Assembly (NCBI GenBank): GCA_047967505.1
Contig: CM106538.1
Source: Dipteris shenzhenensis
Taxonomy: Eukaryota > Polypodiophyta > Polypodiopsida > Gleicheniales
Length of the DNA stretch: 64,000 nt
Strand: one strand, 5' to 3'
In this document: positions 1 through 11,368 of the stretch, one piece after another
How the letters are laid out: each line of letters starts with the position of its first letter
Position numbering within the stretch: position 1 is the first letter of the stretch
Made by a program: the position numbers and the translations under genes
Notes under the pieces: generated by a model
What the model was told of the DNA's origin: nothing
Seen by the model: the letters and a program-made list of their open reading frames with translations, nothing else
Database searches by the model: none

Positions 1-829
1 AGAGAGAATATGCTGCTGTAGAGAGAAAGTGCTGCTGAGGTGAGAGAATGGCCTAGGGAGAAGCTGGCTGCACCCAAGGAGCTGGAGAGGTTCTGCTGCA
101 TCAACCAAAAGGAGAGAGAAGAAAAGTGACGAATTTTTCATGTAGAGAATGAAGGGGAGAGGCCTTCTTTTATAGGCTCAGCCCCCCCCCCCCAGGCTTA
201 GAATGGAAGGTGGACACTTGTCCCAGATTTTTGGTGGGCTGTAGTCCCAAAGAGGACAGCCCACAACCTGCCCCAAATCTACCAGATTTGGGGCCAGACA
301 CTTGGCTTGCATACCTTGCCACTTGCCATACATGCTGTCACATGTGTGGGACAGGTGGACTGACCTGCCAGCTCAGATTCCATGTGGCAGTCTGCCACGT
401 GTCACTCCCAAAAACCCTAAAATTTCAAAGTTGTCAGAATTCAATTCTGATCGCACCCACGGGTTCCTAACAGCTTGGACTATCTATTGACATACTCTAA
501 GGTCATAATTGAGCCATACTGAGCTCATTTGTTTGTCGTCTTATCTTGTATCTCCATTATTCTTGGCATGCTGCCAGGCCCACACCCAAAGCTCAGGGAA
601 CATTCTCTTGAATGGTTCCTAGGTCAGTATGCAATCTGTGCATTTGATTGGTCCCATGTTTGGGTACTCAGGTGGGGTGTGGTTTCCAGATGTTCCTCTC
701 AAAGAGAGGCCATCACTCTTGTGGGTCACTAATGCCCATAACCCCAAGCAAGGGGGTCCACCCTCAAATGCTAGACCTAGTCCCCATTGTCCGTAACTGA
801 ACAGTAGGAAAACATTTCATTTCTTAATA
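1..829. other. unassigned left edge, possible retroelement leader
   Basis: No gene is supported here. The first 130 bases are purine-rich with repeated gagaga and ctgctg. A TATAAAAG-like box lies on the - strand at about 165-176, next to a run of C at 182-193. On the - strand the box would read towards position 1, so this could be an LTR promoter and leader, but no second LTR copy was found. The stretch 490-829 shows no motif I recognise. Confidence 0.3.
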
Positions 830-1750
830 AGCATACTATTGAAAAACAAAATGAAATAGTACCAAGCAAGTGGATACATGTTGAAGCAGGATGACAATCA
901 TCTTCCCAACTCCTTTGATGAGATAAGAAGTATCACCTTCTTGCCAACCGGAGCAGGCTGCAAATCTGTAAAACCTCTCTTTGGGAGGTAACATGCTTGG
1001 ATGCACCACAATCGAAGTACAAAACAACTTCTAAAGTTTCACCCACCTTGAGTGATGCAACTGCCTCTCTGGTATTGTAGCTGCACCCATGAAATACCCA
1101 TTCTTTAGCCATAAAGTTTTTTTTTTTTTTTCGCAAAAAGAGACTTCTTTTAAGTATTAAAGAAAAACCGTTAGAGCAAGCTCCATATGGGATACATCAT
1201 GCAATGCACGAAAAGCTCAAGAGCCAAAAAGAAAGGATTGAGGCTGATAGTGCTATCTCAATCCGGTAGAAACCTTCGAGAAAAAGAGAGAACCCCTCCA
1301 AACTCGAAGAAATATAGTCCTCAAGCACATTTTTAACCGTAAAGCTCCATGAAGAATAGTTGGTACTGTCCAACTTATCCTTCTGGGCGAGAACCTCCAA
1401 CATATCATTTGCATTCTTTGCAACATAATCTGAAAGCAAAAACAAAACAAAAGACCCATGCAAATGCACTAGAGTCTGCCTACAAATTCTGCAAAAGTAA
1501 ACTTGACCTGCAAATTTCGCGACAAGGCTTTTCTGCTACAAAAACCGAAATGCTGACTCAAATGAGTCGAAGTTCCTGCAAAACGATCCAATTCTGCAAA
1601 CGGTCCACAAAAATTCTTGACAAGGCCAACAAGGCAAACACTGCAAATGCTTCGATAGAACTCTAGTGCCGAAGTGTACTGCTGGGTAGATCTGCAAATG
1701 CAGATCTGTACAGAATTTGCACCAAGAAACTTATGCTTTAGGTATGGCTC
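830..1750 (-). mobile_element. decayed Ty1/copia fragment (gag start and protease)
   Basis: On the - strand, about 1400-1290 encodes a copia gag N-terminus (LEVLAQKDKLDSTNYSSW), matching LDGTNYPMW in the copia at 31476-35946. About 1110-830 encodes the start of the aspartic protease ([12 protein letters not shown]), followed in another frame by SYLIKGVGKM, the usual next block. The middle of gag and the zinc knuckle are missing, so an internal deletion has joined the two. The protease D-S-G motif reads D-C-G. The 1470-1750 stretch, upstream on the - strand, has the TGCAAAT-rich composition of the leaders at 24600-25250 and 34740-35050. No LTR was identified. Confidence 0.7.
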
Positions 1751-2259
1751 TATATGGGGGGTGGGTGCTAACGATGCATATCTTAGCACACTATTGTATA
1801 AGATATTTAAATACTCAATTTTGAGAGCTAGTCTCATTGAAAAAATCAAACATATTGTACAATTTTTTCCACATATTTATTTTCAGAAAGATGTCTATTA
1901 ATAATGCTACATGAGAAAGTAGCACAAGCAACCATTTCCAACATCATGGTTTTAGAGCTCAGTTGTTGTCCAGATCTTTCAGTTGACATGTGGGGTTATG
2001 CTTCTACCCAGTCAATATGTAGAGCAGATACTTCACAACCTTCATTGGTGCTTGTTCTTGGATACATTTCTTGAAACAAGAATTAGGTGCTCTCAATGCA
2101 TTCAAGCACTTCAAAGCAGTTGTAGAAAAATAGACTGGAAAATTGGAATAAGATGGTGAAAAACTCGGCCTAATCAATCAATGATCAAGAAACTCCTGAA
2201 TCTATCTTTGAATGTCTTGCTGTTGGGCCCGATCCTCCCCCTACTCCCCCCCCCCCCTC
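1751..2259. other. unassigned spacer
   Basis: No coding, RNA or repeat signal was recognised. It ends in a C-rich run at about 2234-2259, where the next LTR element is inserted. Confidence 0.4.
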
Positions 2260-2537
2260 TGAAGGGGCAAATTGATGTGTGTGTGTATGCCTATGGGCTT
2301 GGAGTCCTATGCAAGGAGTGTGTGAGTGTAGGTGTGCTAGAAGGTTCTAGTGACTCATCAGTTAGGTGTCAGGTTGGTGTGATGTGTGAGTGATCATAGG
2401 AGGTGACTGATTGAGATAATCATGGAGATGATTGTGGATCTGGGATCTACCAACATGGAGGCAGTTGCCTATATATGTAACCACTCATGAATAAAGTTTT
2501 GTTCATTGTGCCTCATTGCTTTCTCTATGAACCAACA
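2260..2537 (+). repeat. 5' LTR of TR-GAG element
   Basis: 278 bases, TG...CA. It carries a TATA-like CTATATATG near 2469 and an AATAAA at 2490-2495, only about 20 bases apart. Compared with the 3' LTR it lacks a short duplication of AAGTTTTGT and small GT insertions. Confidence 0.92.
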
Positions 2538-2539
2538 TG

Positions 2540-2551
2540 TGGTATCAGAGC
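2540..2551 (+). promoter_or_regulatory. primer binding site (initiator tRNA-Met type)
   Basis: TGGTATCAGAGC starts two bases after the 5' LTR. This is the common plant LTR-retrotransposon site complementary to the 3' end of initiator methionine tRNA, where minus-strand DNA synthesis starts. Confidence 0.88.
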
Positions 2552-3461
2552 TTGTTGAGAATCCTTGTGCCTAGAAAGAGATTCTTTGAAGATTCCCTCT
2601 ACATTCTCTCTTCTTCCCTTTCTTCCACCTTTCTCCCATGAATTGCCTTAAGCTCATTCTCCTCCTACAAGTCACCATTGCTCCAGCCCTTTCAGGTGTA
2701 GATTCCCCTAGTTAGGGCGCACTTCCACCTGAGAGGAATTGAAGGATTATGACCTCCACAGCTCGTGGTGAGACTCGCTCCATCCCGCACCATTTTTGTT
2801 GATACAGTTTGCTGGAGCCACCATTTCAAAAACGGTCTGATGTGCACTTAGGTGACCCTATGGGCTACTTGCTGCCAGCTGGTGAATTTTGAGGGCAAAT
2901 GGTCCAAGGAATGAGGAAAAACTACAAAAAAAACCAGTCGGGTTTTTCAAGAAGACATGGTTTTTGGAGGTGGAGAAGATGTTGCTGTTGCCCCTGGAGG
3001 TGTGAAGCCTCATTTGGTCTGAGATTTGCACTGAGTCTTCTACTTCCAAGTATCATTAATTACGTAGCAAATGGCCTCTAGTTGATGCTTTGTGGTGTGA
3101 GGTAGCAATCCTCCAAGGTTCCTCTATTTTCTACAAGCATTTCTTGACTATTTTTGAAAATAGATGCTAAGTTGATGCTTGAGGAGTTAAAATTCAAATC
3201 AGAGATTCAGAGATTTCTTTTTCAGTTCAAAGAATGCTCTTTGAAGTTCAGTTGATGTTGATTTCTTGACAAAATGCCAAACTCTTAATCTCCTTCAAGT
3301 GCAAAGGTTGTGGGAGAAGCCAACTGGTTATGCATATGCCAAACAACTAGGATTTTTTGAATTCTTATCTTGCAATTTGCATCTATATGGTGAAGGTGAT
3401 TTCTTTGTTCAGAAAGATTGATTTTTTGTAAAGGGATTAGACATTGCCATTAAATTGGTAA

Positions 3462-4298
3462 GACCTTCCCAAAAGGGCTTCCAAACTCAAAATAGATAAT
3501 TTTGAAGGAGAGGGGTTCCACACTTGGCAAACAAAACTGAATTTTATTCTCATGAAAAAGGGAATATGGAAGATGGCAAATGGAATAGAAACTAAACCTA
3601 CGACTAGGGAAGGAGAAGCTTCATGGCTTTCCAAAGATGAAAAAGAACTTGCTATAAATGCTCTTGGTTTGAGTGATTCTTTTATCCATCACATTGATGG
3701 ATGTGAGACTGCTCATGCTGTATGGACTCATCTTGAGCATGTGTTTGGAGCACAGGGGAGATGCTCTAAGTTTAGCTTGCTTATCAAGTTCTTTGACTTA
3801 AAATTGGATAGAGGAGAATCCATCTTTTCACATCTAAATTCAATGAAGAGCATTTTGACACAGTTATCTAGCATTAAGTTTAATCTTGATGAAGATATTG
3901 TAATTGCCATCTTACTTAGAAGTCTCACTGAAGAATATGGCACTATTGTAACCACACTCACCAACATACTAGAGATAAGTCTGGTGGAAATTGAAGCATC
4001 CCTCTTGGAAGAGGAAAGAAAGATCAAACAAAGAAGTGATTACAAAGAAGGGGCATATTACAAAGAAGGGGTATATTTAGCCAAAAGCAACTTCAAGGGA
4101 AAGAGCAAAATGAAGTGTAACTTCTGTGGCAAACCTGGACACTTTGAAAAGGAATGTTATGTAAAGAAGAGATGTTCAGCCAATCTTGTTGAGGAAGTAG
4201 AGACTGAAGAAGACGAAGAACCAGAGAATGTCAAAGCTCTCACTGCTTACAACACCCAAGTCAATTCTGACAAGGGTGAGGATCCATATGTTTTCTAA
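3462..4298 (+). CDS. Ty1/copia-type gag protein of the TR-GAG element
   Basis: This encodes the capsid-like gag, which packages element RNA. The first ATG in the open frame is 3552 (248 codons), but homology clearly begins earlier: the frame is open from 3462 and KLKIDNFEGEGFHTW, upstream of that ATG, is the usual copia gag opening. The true start may therefore be lost, or reached by a frameshift. The middle resembles the UBN2 gag domain (HAVWTHLEHVFG, then FDLKLDRGESIFSHLN). A CX2CX4HX4C zinc knuckle, CNFCGKPGHFEKEC, lies near residue 195 counted from the ATG, followed by an acidic tail (TEEDEEPENV). The reading frame is intact to its stop. No protease motif follows. Confidence 0.85.
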   Translation, partial: DLPKRASKLKIDNFEGEGFHTWQTKLNFILMKKGIWKMANGIETKPTTREGEASWLSKDEKELAINALGLSDSFIHHIDGCETAHAVWTHLEHVFGAQGRCSKFSLLIKFFDLKLDRGESIFSHLNSMKSILTQLSSIKFNLDEDIVIAILLRSLTEEYGTIVTTLTNILEISLVEIEASLLEEERKIKQRSDYKEGAYYKEGVYLAKSNFKGKSKMKCNFCGKPGHFEKECYVKKRCSANLVEEVETEEDEEPENVKALTAYNTQVNSDKGEDPYVF

Positions 4299-4550
4299 GT
4301 TATGTGTGTGTGAGGTCAATAATGGTTCTCTGTCATGGATAGTCCATCCTTAAATGATTGTTAGTCTTTTGAGATTCTTTCCTTGTTGGACTCATTGGGC
4401 TTTTCATACATAGTTATTGTCTATCTCCCAGTTGTAAATCAAGAATCCTAAGAGTGAGTCACAGGTTGGGGCCATGTGTGTTGCCACATGATGGTGGGCA
4501 AGTCATGGAGCATCCCATGTACTACTGCTGAGAGATGAGGTAATCAATTT

Positions 4551-4561
4551 GTGGGGGGGAA
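4551..4561 (+). promoter_or_regulatory. polypurine tract
   Basis: GTGGGGGGGAA lies immediately before the 3' LTR, where plus-strand DNA synthesis would be primed. Confidence 0.8.
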
Positions 4562-4852
4562 TGAAGGGGCAAATTGATGTGTGTGTATGTATGCCTATGG
4601 GCTTGGAGTCCTATGCAAGGAGTGTGTGAGTGTAGGTGTGCTAGAAGGTTCTAGTGACTCATCAGTTAGGTGTGTCAGGTTGGTGTGATGTGTGAGTGAT
4701 CATAGGAGGTGACTGATTGAGATAATCATGGAGATGATTGTGGATCTGGGATCTACCAACATGGAGGCAGCTGCCTATATATGTAACCACTCATGAATAA
4801 AGTTTTGTAAGTTTTGTTCATTGTGCCTCATTGCTTTCTCTATGAACCAACA
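4562..4852 (+). repeat. 3' LTR of TR-GAG element
   Basis: 291 bases, matching 2260-2537 except for a few small insertions, including a doubled AAGTTTTGT near 4800. It is followed directly by the CCCTC target duplication. Confidence 0.92.
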
Positions 4853-4857
4853 CCCTC

Positions 4858-5660
4858 TGCCCCGTGTCCCCTTCCACCCCCATCTGTTTCCCAGAAAAGG
4901 GACTTGTATATCCTTTAGTGCTAGCCTTCGTCATGGCTGAGTTTGCCCTTCACCTCCGGAGTGCTGACAGAAACTTAGTACAAAGACTTTGTATAAATGG
5001 ATGCTTAAGTATGTGTGGGTGTGTGGATTTGTATGTGTGAGAGCATACTTTTATACTATCGTCTACACCCACTGTCGGGCGTTGATGACGTCAGTGGGGA
5101 TGTCATACTAGCTAGTCCGTGCTATGCGTGATGGAGTTTATCGTGAGATTGAAACTGCACTATGTTGTGTTTTTAGAGGATGAGTTTCGGAATGTTCCTG
5201 GATTCATCTAGGTATTTGTATCAAATATGGCCACATACATCGAGAACTAGAAAAAGTCTAGTGATAAACAAAGTATCACAAGGATAAATACAAAAATTTG
5301 GCTGAAAATGAAAGTAATAAAGCCAGTCAGTACATCAAAGTCCATGAGTGTCCTGTGGGTTTGTGTGCAAAGGAAAAGTCTTCCATGATCCCACTCCTCA
5401 TGAGAGAAGCTCTCCTAGCAATAGTTGATCGGGAGGAACCTTGAATCCTGCTTCTGGTGGACCCTGGCCATAAGAGTGTGTACATGCTAGATGGTGCAGA
5501 GAGATTGGGCTGGATAATTTTGAGAGCAGTCAATGGGCCTTTGCGCATATGGATCTTCAAATTCATTAGACTGTGAGACTAGCAGTGATCTCTCATGCTG
5601 AGTCAAAGGAAGAGGGATGATGCCTTCATTTCTTCCTATTGGGCCTTACTCTATAGGGAA
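4858..5660. other. unassigned spacer
   Basis: Only short chance reading frames; no recognised motif. Confidence 0.35.
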
Positions 5661-6046
5661 AAGGATTAGGTGGTGAATTACCCATAATGAGATCAATCTT
5701 CTGTTGCCAAATCTGCTGCTCACCGCTTCTATTGCATGCCTCTTGATGAGATCGTCAGTGGCTATGGGTGGAGCCCCAAAACTCTGTCTGTCAGCGCCCT
5801 TTCTGCCCTATGCGATTTGCTCACTGGGTGAGCTCTTCACAGTGGCTAAGGGCTGCTGGATCTGATGGGCAAAGGATTAGGTGGTGAATTACCCATAATG
5901 AGATCAATATTCTGTTGCCTAATCTGCTGCTCACCCCTTCTACTGCATGCCTCTCAATAAGGTCTTCCGTGACTATGGGAGGATCTGTCCGTCAGCCATG
6001 ATTTGCTCACTGGGTGAGCTCTTCACAATGGCTAAGGGCCGCTGGA
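5661..6046. repeat. imperfect tandem duplication, about 200 bp x 2
   Basis: Copy 1 starts at 5661 and copy 2 at about 5872. Both begin AAGGATTAGGTGGTGAATTA and share GTGAGCTCTTCAC and GGCTAAGGGC(T/C)GCTGGATCTG near their ends. Copy 2 is shorter by an internal deletion. No coding content was recognised. Downstream, 6180-6260 has a small TGGCAGCCTA repeat. Confidence 0.8.
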
Positions 6047-6475
6047 TCTGCAGGGGCCTTTGCTGCACCCTGCTGGTACCTTTGACTCCACCTTATCTTG
6101 TGCTTTGAAGCACATCTGAGGGCTGGATCTGCTGGCTGACTGCTGTGCCCTTGCTGCTGCCTTCTTCTACTTCTTCCAATGCCTATATATACTGCCCACC
6201 TGGCAGCCTATATACTAACCACATGGCAGCCTAGATGCTGCCCATGTGGCAGCCTGTCTCTCCTTTCTCTTGTAAATGTCACCCCCCACTGCTCTCCTCA
6301 TATGGGTTTTACAAACGGGTAGTTAACCTTTTTCTTCTGACAGGATGCGAGGTTAGTTGTATAGTGGAACTGCTTATTGGCTAGTGAACTATAGATAGTT
6401 CAAGGCTAGGAGCGATGGTTTTGATGTTGATGATGTGGGTATACAATGTTGGCTTGGAGCCACGATTCTTGTAGT
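6047..6475. other. unassigned spacer
   Basis: Contains short TGGCAGCCTA and CCCATGTGGCAG repeats (6185-6260). It may be LTR debris, but no partner copy was seen. Confidence 0.3.
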
Positions 6476-8574
6476 TCATGACTGCATCAACATGTAATGC
6501 CCACCCTTTAAATTATCCACAAAGTCTAGCAAGTTAGAGATCTCAATGCAAGCCTTGAGTTTCAAGAGATCTCTGGAATTGGGGCTAACAGCCAAGTGGG
6601 GGGGACTATACAGCCAGCGAATCCCTCGCGGAGTGAAGATGTAGAAAACTCCTGCAGGCCAAGCCTTGTAGAAACGAGCACGCCTCTCAATAGTCGCCCA
6701 CGAGCCTAGAGTCCCACGCTCCCAGGTGGACGGTAGAGTGTAAAGGTTATCCTGCCAGATGGCAACTAGGGTAGCCAAGGGTGGAACCGGGTGCTCACCC
6801 ATCACAAGACTGCAGTGAGCCACCCAAATGTTCCAAGCCGTGATGCTGGCTACCTCCTCCCAAACACTGTCCTCCCTAGGAGGAGGAGCTAGGTTGTCAG
6901 GAGGGATTGCCTCATGGAGTGCAATCCTATGGATGCTCTGACCCTGTATCCGGTAGGCTAGGGAGATCTCATCAATTTGAAACGCGTGTCCTCCCTTTGT
7001 CAACCAAGCCACCATCCCCTAGGTGTAGTCTTTGTGAAGACTCTGCATACGTGTCATGATCCTGAGGGCTCCCATCCAGATCCTCGTTGCGCTACAACAG
7101 CTCCACAGGCAATGCGGGATAGTCTCGAGGATACCATCGGAGCGACAACGGCACTGCCCCTCCACTCGCATCTGCTCCAACCCCGATGGGCAAGCCTCTG
7201 TGGGCGGTCAGCCAGAAGGAGTAAGAGATCTTCCTCGGCTGCAAGCTGGACCACAACCGCGTCCAAAACCTGGAGCGCACATCCTGGGGCACTCTCTGGG
7301 TCACCCAATGTCTCTCCCTCGAAGGGGTCCACCTCGACGAGTCCATCTGAAGCATCTTGCCAATCCGTGTGGTGTAGGAAAAGAAGGGCACCTCATCCAC
7401 TTGCTCAGCTAGGCCGCCCCTGGAGGGCCAGAACCACTCTCTCAGATCCCACTGGACCTCCCTCAGGGGTCTACCCTCCCATAGCCAAAGGCGCCATCTA
7501 GAGGCGTCCCGCTCTGAGATACTGGGAGGGTAAATGTGCCACTCCTTCCCCAAACGTCCCACCACTCAAATCATCTGCCAGTGTATCCCATCAAGACTCC
7601 CATCCATCTCGGGGTCACTCTCAGTGAATTGGCTGAAGTAGGCCTCGAGGTCCTACATGGAAGAAGCTGGGGTGCGTGCTGCCGCGTTGCATCAACGTCC
7701 TCAAGAGAACACCAGTACGGGAAAACTGCGCCAACCATCTGTTGTCTCTCCAAACGTGAAGTACTTCCCACCAAGACTCCGGAATGGCTAAGTCAATCTC
7801 GCCCATCCGTTGCCCTGCCCCTCGCAAATGTGCTAGGGCATCAAGCCTTGCCTCTGTCTCCATAGGTAGGTTGCTCCAACGGCCAAAGGACCCTGTTGGG
7901 CCACTGTCCCACTGTGCCCAACCAATGTGAGTTCGCTGTCTGAGCATACGTCCCTCTTGATCCCTGATCTCTGGGTGCCACATAAGGAGCTGGCGCTCAA
8001 ACTCCTCTCTACATCTGGGTGGAGCATGGATGAGACCCCCTACTAGTCTCTGCCATACTCTGTGAAGACTCCTAATCAGGGGGGAGCCCTTCCCCGTAAG
8101 GGGGGCCTCTAAGAAGATCCATCTATGTGAAGGCTGCCACTGTCCCCCAGTGCGTGGGGTGTTCCTCAGAAGCCCTCGCTGTAAGAGGAGCTTCCAAGGC
8201 TCTGCACCTGGGGTGAGGCCACGAACCACCAACTTGCCCAGAAGAGCCTTGCTCTGCATCTCCGGATCAATGACACCCAAGCCTCCCAGTGCTTGCAGCA
8301 TGATCACCGTCTGCCAAGCTACTCGGGCCCTAGTGTTCCTCGTGCCGTCTGAGCCTGCCCAAAGGAAGTTCCGTACTAACCGTCGGAGTTGCCGAATGCA
8401 TCCTCTGTGAAAGCACCAGCAAGAGGCGATATACCAGGCCGTGGCAAGGACCTGGTTTGCCACTAAGGTGCGACCTGCTAGGGAGAGTTTGGTCGAGCTC
8501 CAATAGAGAAGCTTGCGCCGAACACTCTCAAGGACCGGGGCAATCTGCTGATCTGCTGTGATGTCAATATCCAC
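6476..8574 (-). pseudogene. LINE ORF2 C-terminal region (connection and zf-RVT-like)
   Basis: Three open segments in different frames (8574-7621, 7565-7092, 7015-6476) follow the reverse transcriptase. The first has the typical post-RT block KLSLAGRTLVANQVL, then FLWAGSDGTRNTRARVAW and a G-G-L-G-V motif (ALGGLGVIDPE). The second contains RFWTRLWSSLQPRKISYSFW, the pattern of the LINE zf-RVT region, though its later cysteines are not obvious. The third carries a W-x-I-W-x-A-H motif (AWNIWVAHCS). Frame changes near 7600 and 7050 mean no intact protein is made. Confidence 0.82.
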
Positions 8575-8649
8575 CTGGCATCCGAGGTATCTCGCTGTTT
8601 GGCCCCACGATATCCATCTAAAGCCAAAGTCACTCCCCCACTCACGGAT

Positions 8650-9719
8650 CCTTGTGTCTCCTCAAAGCCTGTGAAGAAGCCTATGGATTTCGTCCAGTTG
8701 ATCCGTGCCCCCCAAATATAGCCAGGGCGCCTCTGACTCTCTCCAGACTCGCTGTGGTGCCCTCAACATACAAGGCCGTGTCATATGCAAACTCCGAGTC
8801 AGGCAGCTCCTCCTCCTGTCTGATTGGGAGCCTCAACCCTGTGAGACTTGCCACCTGTGATCTTAAATAGTAGCCCAAAGCCTCCGCCACAAACAAGAAG
8901 AGGAAGGGAGCGAGTGGGCAGTCTTGGGGGACCGAGCAAGAGAGGAAAGGCCTCGCCTGTGTGTCCTCCGATGAGCATCGGACTAGAGCTTCTTGCATAT
9001 AGCGTTGAAACTCCTCTGACACACGTGTCTGAGAAACCCAATCTTCTCATAGTGCCCTCCAGGAAAGACCACTGCACCCTGTCGTAGGCCTTCTCAAAAT
9101 CCAAGAGAAGGACGGCCAACGGCTGTGACTCCTCCCTGGACCAATCCACTGCCTCCCAGAACGTGAAGATGTTGTCCAGGATGGTGCGCTCCTGGACAAA
9201 CCCAGTCTGTGTGTCATGGATGATGTCGGTAAGATGGGGCCGTAACTGCAAACTCAAGACCTTGGCGAGGATCTTGTATGCAGTATCAAGCAAGGTGATC
9301 GGCCTCCACTGTCGGATATCTGACCTATCTCTCCCTTTCGGGATCAAACAAATCCACCCCCTGCTCAAGGACTAAGGAAGAAAGCCTGTGTCAAAAATCT
9401 CTTGGCAAGCTAAACGGAAAGGGGTGGAGATAATCTTAAAGAGGTTCCGGAAGAAGGCCGGAGTCAAGCCATCCTCACTCGGGCACTTCTGGGTCGGGAG
9501 AGCCTTGAGGGCTTCCCAGAGCTCCTCATCTGTGAAAAGCTCCTCATCTGTGAAAGGCTCCTCAAGTCTGCTGCATAAGTCCTGCGAGACTACTATTGGA
9601 ACGTGATCCCAAACTAGCTCTCGGGCCACAAGACCAGCTGGGGTCATCCTCTCCGTCTGAAAGAGCTGGCTGTAAAAACCGGTGGTCATGTCCAGAATGT
9701 CTTGCGGGTCAGTGTGCAT
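8650..9719 (-). pseudogene. LINE ORF2 reverse transcriptase, active site damaged
   Basis: Segments 9719-9372, 9368-8799 and 9022-8681 make up a LINE reverse transcriptase. They include the lead-in DEELWEALKALPTQKCPSEDG, the fingers motif GWICLIPKGRD..RQWRPITLL, and the palm motif A in LLLDFEKAYDRVQW. The active-site box that should read F-A-D-D reads F-A-Y-D (SEFAYDTALYVEG), so one catalytic aspartate is lost. DEELFTDEEL near 9540 is a small direct duplication. Stops and frameshifts near 9370 and 8950 break it further. It would be non-functional. Confidence 0.87.
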
Positions 9720-9966
9720 GATGCCCTGTGAGTTTCAGAGACACTTTAGTTGTGTGCCTGTCGATTGGGCCCAGTGGTTTGAAAGAATTGCTTCGTCATC
9801 TTGTCCCCCCGCTGCACCCATCGGGCCCGGGAGGAGTGATAGGAGAACTCAGCCCACCGCGACTCCGTGTCCTGAAGCTCGAGACGAGCGCTCTCGAATC
9901 TGTCACTAAGCCACTAAGAAACTGAGTCGTGCTCCTTGGGCCTCTAAATGGAGGTGAGGTCTCTCC

Positions 9967-10832
9967 TCAAAGCCCGCTCACGCTCCTAAAGGGTCCTCCT
10001 CCGCCTAAGGGCATGAGCCTATAGCTCCTCACTGCTCCTCTGAATCGCATCGGCCACCCACGCAGCCCAGCCCTCAGACGGTGCCATCTCTGACTGCTCC
10101 CAAAACCTTGCCATGACCTGTTGAATCTCCTCGTCCTGCAGGAGGTCCTTTGGAATGCGGACCCCCTTCTGGGAGAGTCCTTGGCAGGGTTGATCCAAGT
10201 GAAGTACCACTGAAGAGTGGTCTGACATCGTGGTACCTGCCAGAATCCCAGTAGATCCGCTTTGTGTAGTGCCCAATCTCCAACATAGAAACGGTCTAAT
10301 CTCTCTAGCAATCCATCGTGTCTCCTCTGTCCAAAGGAAAAGAGAAGGCTGCCAGGTGTCATGCTGAAATCTAGCTCTCTCCACGGGTCTCTGCCATGCT
10401 CCCAGGTGCTACGCTCTGTTGCTGGCATCTAAGAGAAAGAGGCGCCGCCCTGCTTGTCTTCCCCAAACTCCAGGTCGTTGAAGTCACCTCCAACAATCCA
10501 GGAGTCTACATCCGGAGGACACTCTGATAGCCTCCTCCAAAAGGCCGCGCGGTGCTGCCTGCACGCTGGGGCATACACGTTCAGGATCCCAATCTTGGAC
10601 TCTCCCGTCCGAACTCCCATCCAAACTGCCCGTCCTCGTATGAGCTCACCCTGATCGTAGACATCTGAAGCCAAAGTCTGTGAGACTGAGATGTAGACCC
10701 CTCGCTTCGTCCTACTGCGGGGGACCACTCCTCTGGACCTCTCCCTGGGAGAAGGTGATGGCGTCGTCTGATGTCTGCGGCTGAAAACATGTGCTCCTGA
10801 ATCATAAGGATGTCCAGTGTCCGCCCTACCAC
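9967..10832 (-). pseudogene. LINE ORF2 APE-type endonuclease
   Basis: The - strand encodes LDILMIQEHMF, the QE(T/H) motif that opens AP-type endonucleases; then ILNVYAPACRQHRAAFW and WIVGGDFNDLE, the N-V-Y-A-P and G-G-D-F-N motifs; then ERLDRFYVGDWA and, in a shifted frame, MSDHSSVVLHLD, the S-D-H motif. In LINEs this domain nicks target DNA to prime reverse transcription. The order is complete, but frames change near 10730, 10430 and 10380. Confidence 0.87.
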
Positions 10833-11069
10833 TGCCCTCTACAACTCTTGTCGGAGTATCAGGTACTACGGCTGGCTACGAACACAGTCGTGGAGCCCGT
10901 GTACGTTCCAACTCACTAATGTCCAGCTCATGAGGATGGAGGAGATGGGAACAAGGCTCTCCTGTGAGTGGATGCCTGTCCTAGAAAGACTGTCTTGTGC
11001 AATTTTGTCAGGGGTTTAGAGGGCGAGTAGTCAGTGTCTGTGCGGCGCCGTACTAGGGTGGAAACCGGC

Positions 11070-11368
11070 TCAATACCGATCTTCCGTGCCCACTTCATCA
11101 TGAAGGAGACTTCCACCCTGAACAGCTCCGCGCACTTCTGGAGGGGTCAGAAGTGTGCCTGCTCCACCTTTGCCTCCAGCGGCAATCTGATAACTCTCGT
11201 CGCCAAACCGAACACCGGCTCCTCGCGCGTGAAGCTCAACTGAAAGTTCACCTCCACGCCATGGGCGTACCAAAGGTCTAGTCCCTGTGGCCCCATCCAC
11301 TCGTCCATCACGTGTGTAATCTTATTTCCCAGAATAGCATCAAACACCTCCGGGGACCACTTCTCCAA
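11070..11368 (-). pseudogene. unrecognised LINE segment between ORF1 and ORF2
   Basis: A - strand stretch encoding EKWSPEVFDAILGNKITHVM and, continuing in another frame, KWARKIGIEPVSTLVRRR looks like real protein composition. It lies between the ORF1 knuckle and the endonuclease. I do not recognise a family. It may be the ORF1 C-terminal domain. Confidence 0.4.

Larger units (their letters stand above)
2260..4852 (+). mobile_element. complete TR-GAG-like non-autonomous LTR retrotransposon
   Basis: Two near-identical direct repeats (2260-2537 and 4562-4852) bound a 2.0-kb interior. Both repeats start TG and end CA. The element is flanked by a perfect 5-bp target duplication, CCCTC, at 2255-2259 and 4853-4857. 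A TGGTATCAGAGC primer binding site lies 2 bases inside the left LTR, and a purine tract (GTGGGGGGGAA) abuts the right LTR. The interior encodes one recognisable protein, a copia-type gag with a zinc knuckle, and no protease, integrase or reverse transcriptase. This matches the published TR-GAG class of non-autonomous LTR elements. Near-identical LTRs imply a fairly recent insertion. It must have used enzymes from another element. Confidence 0.92.

Noticed and set aside
3540-3600. KKGIWKMAN as a possible upstream Nudix exon (family has KKGVW)
   Set aside because: It is in frame with copia gag between two LTRs; the Nudix match is five residues by chance.
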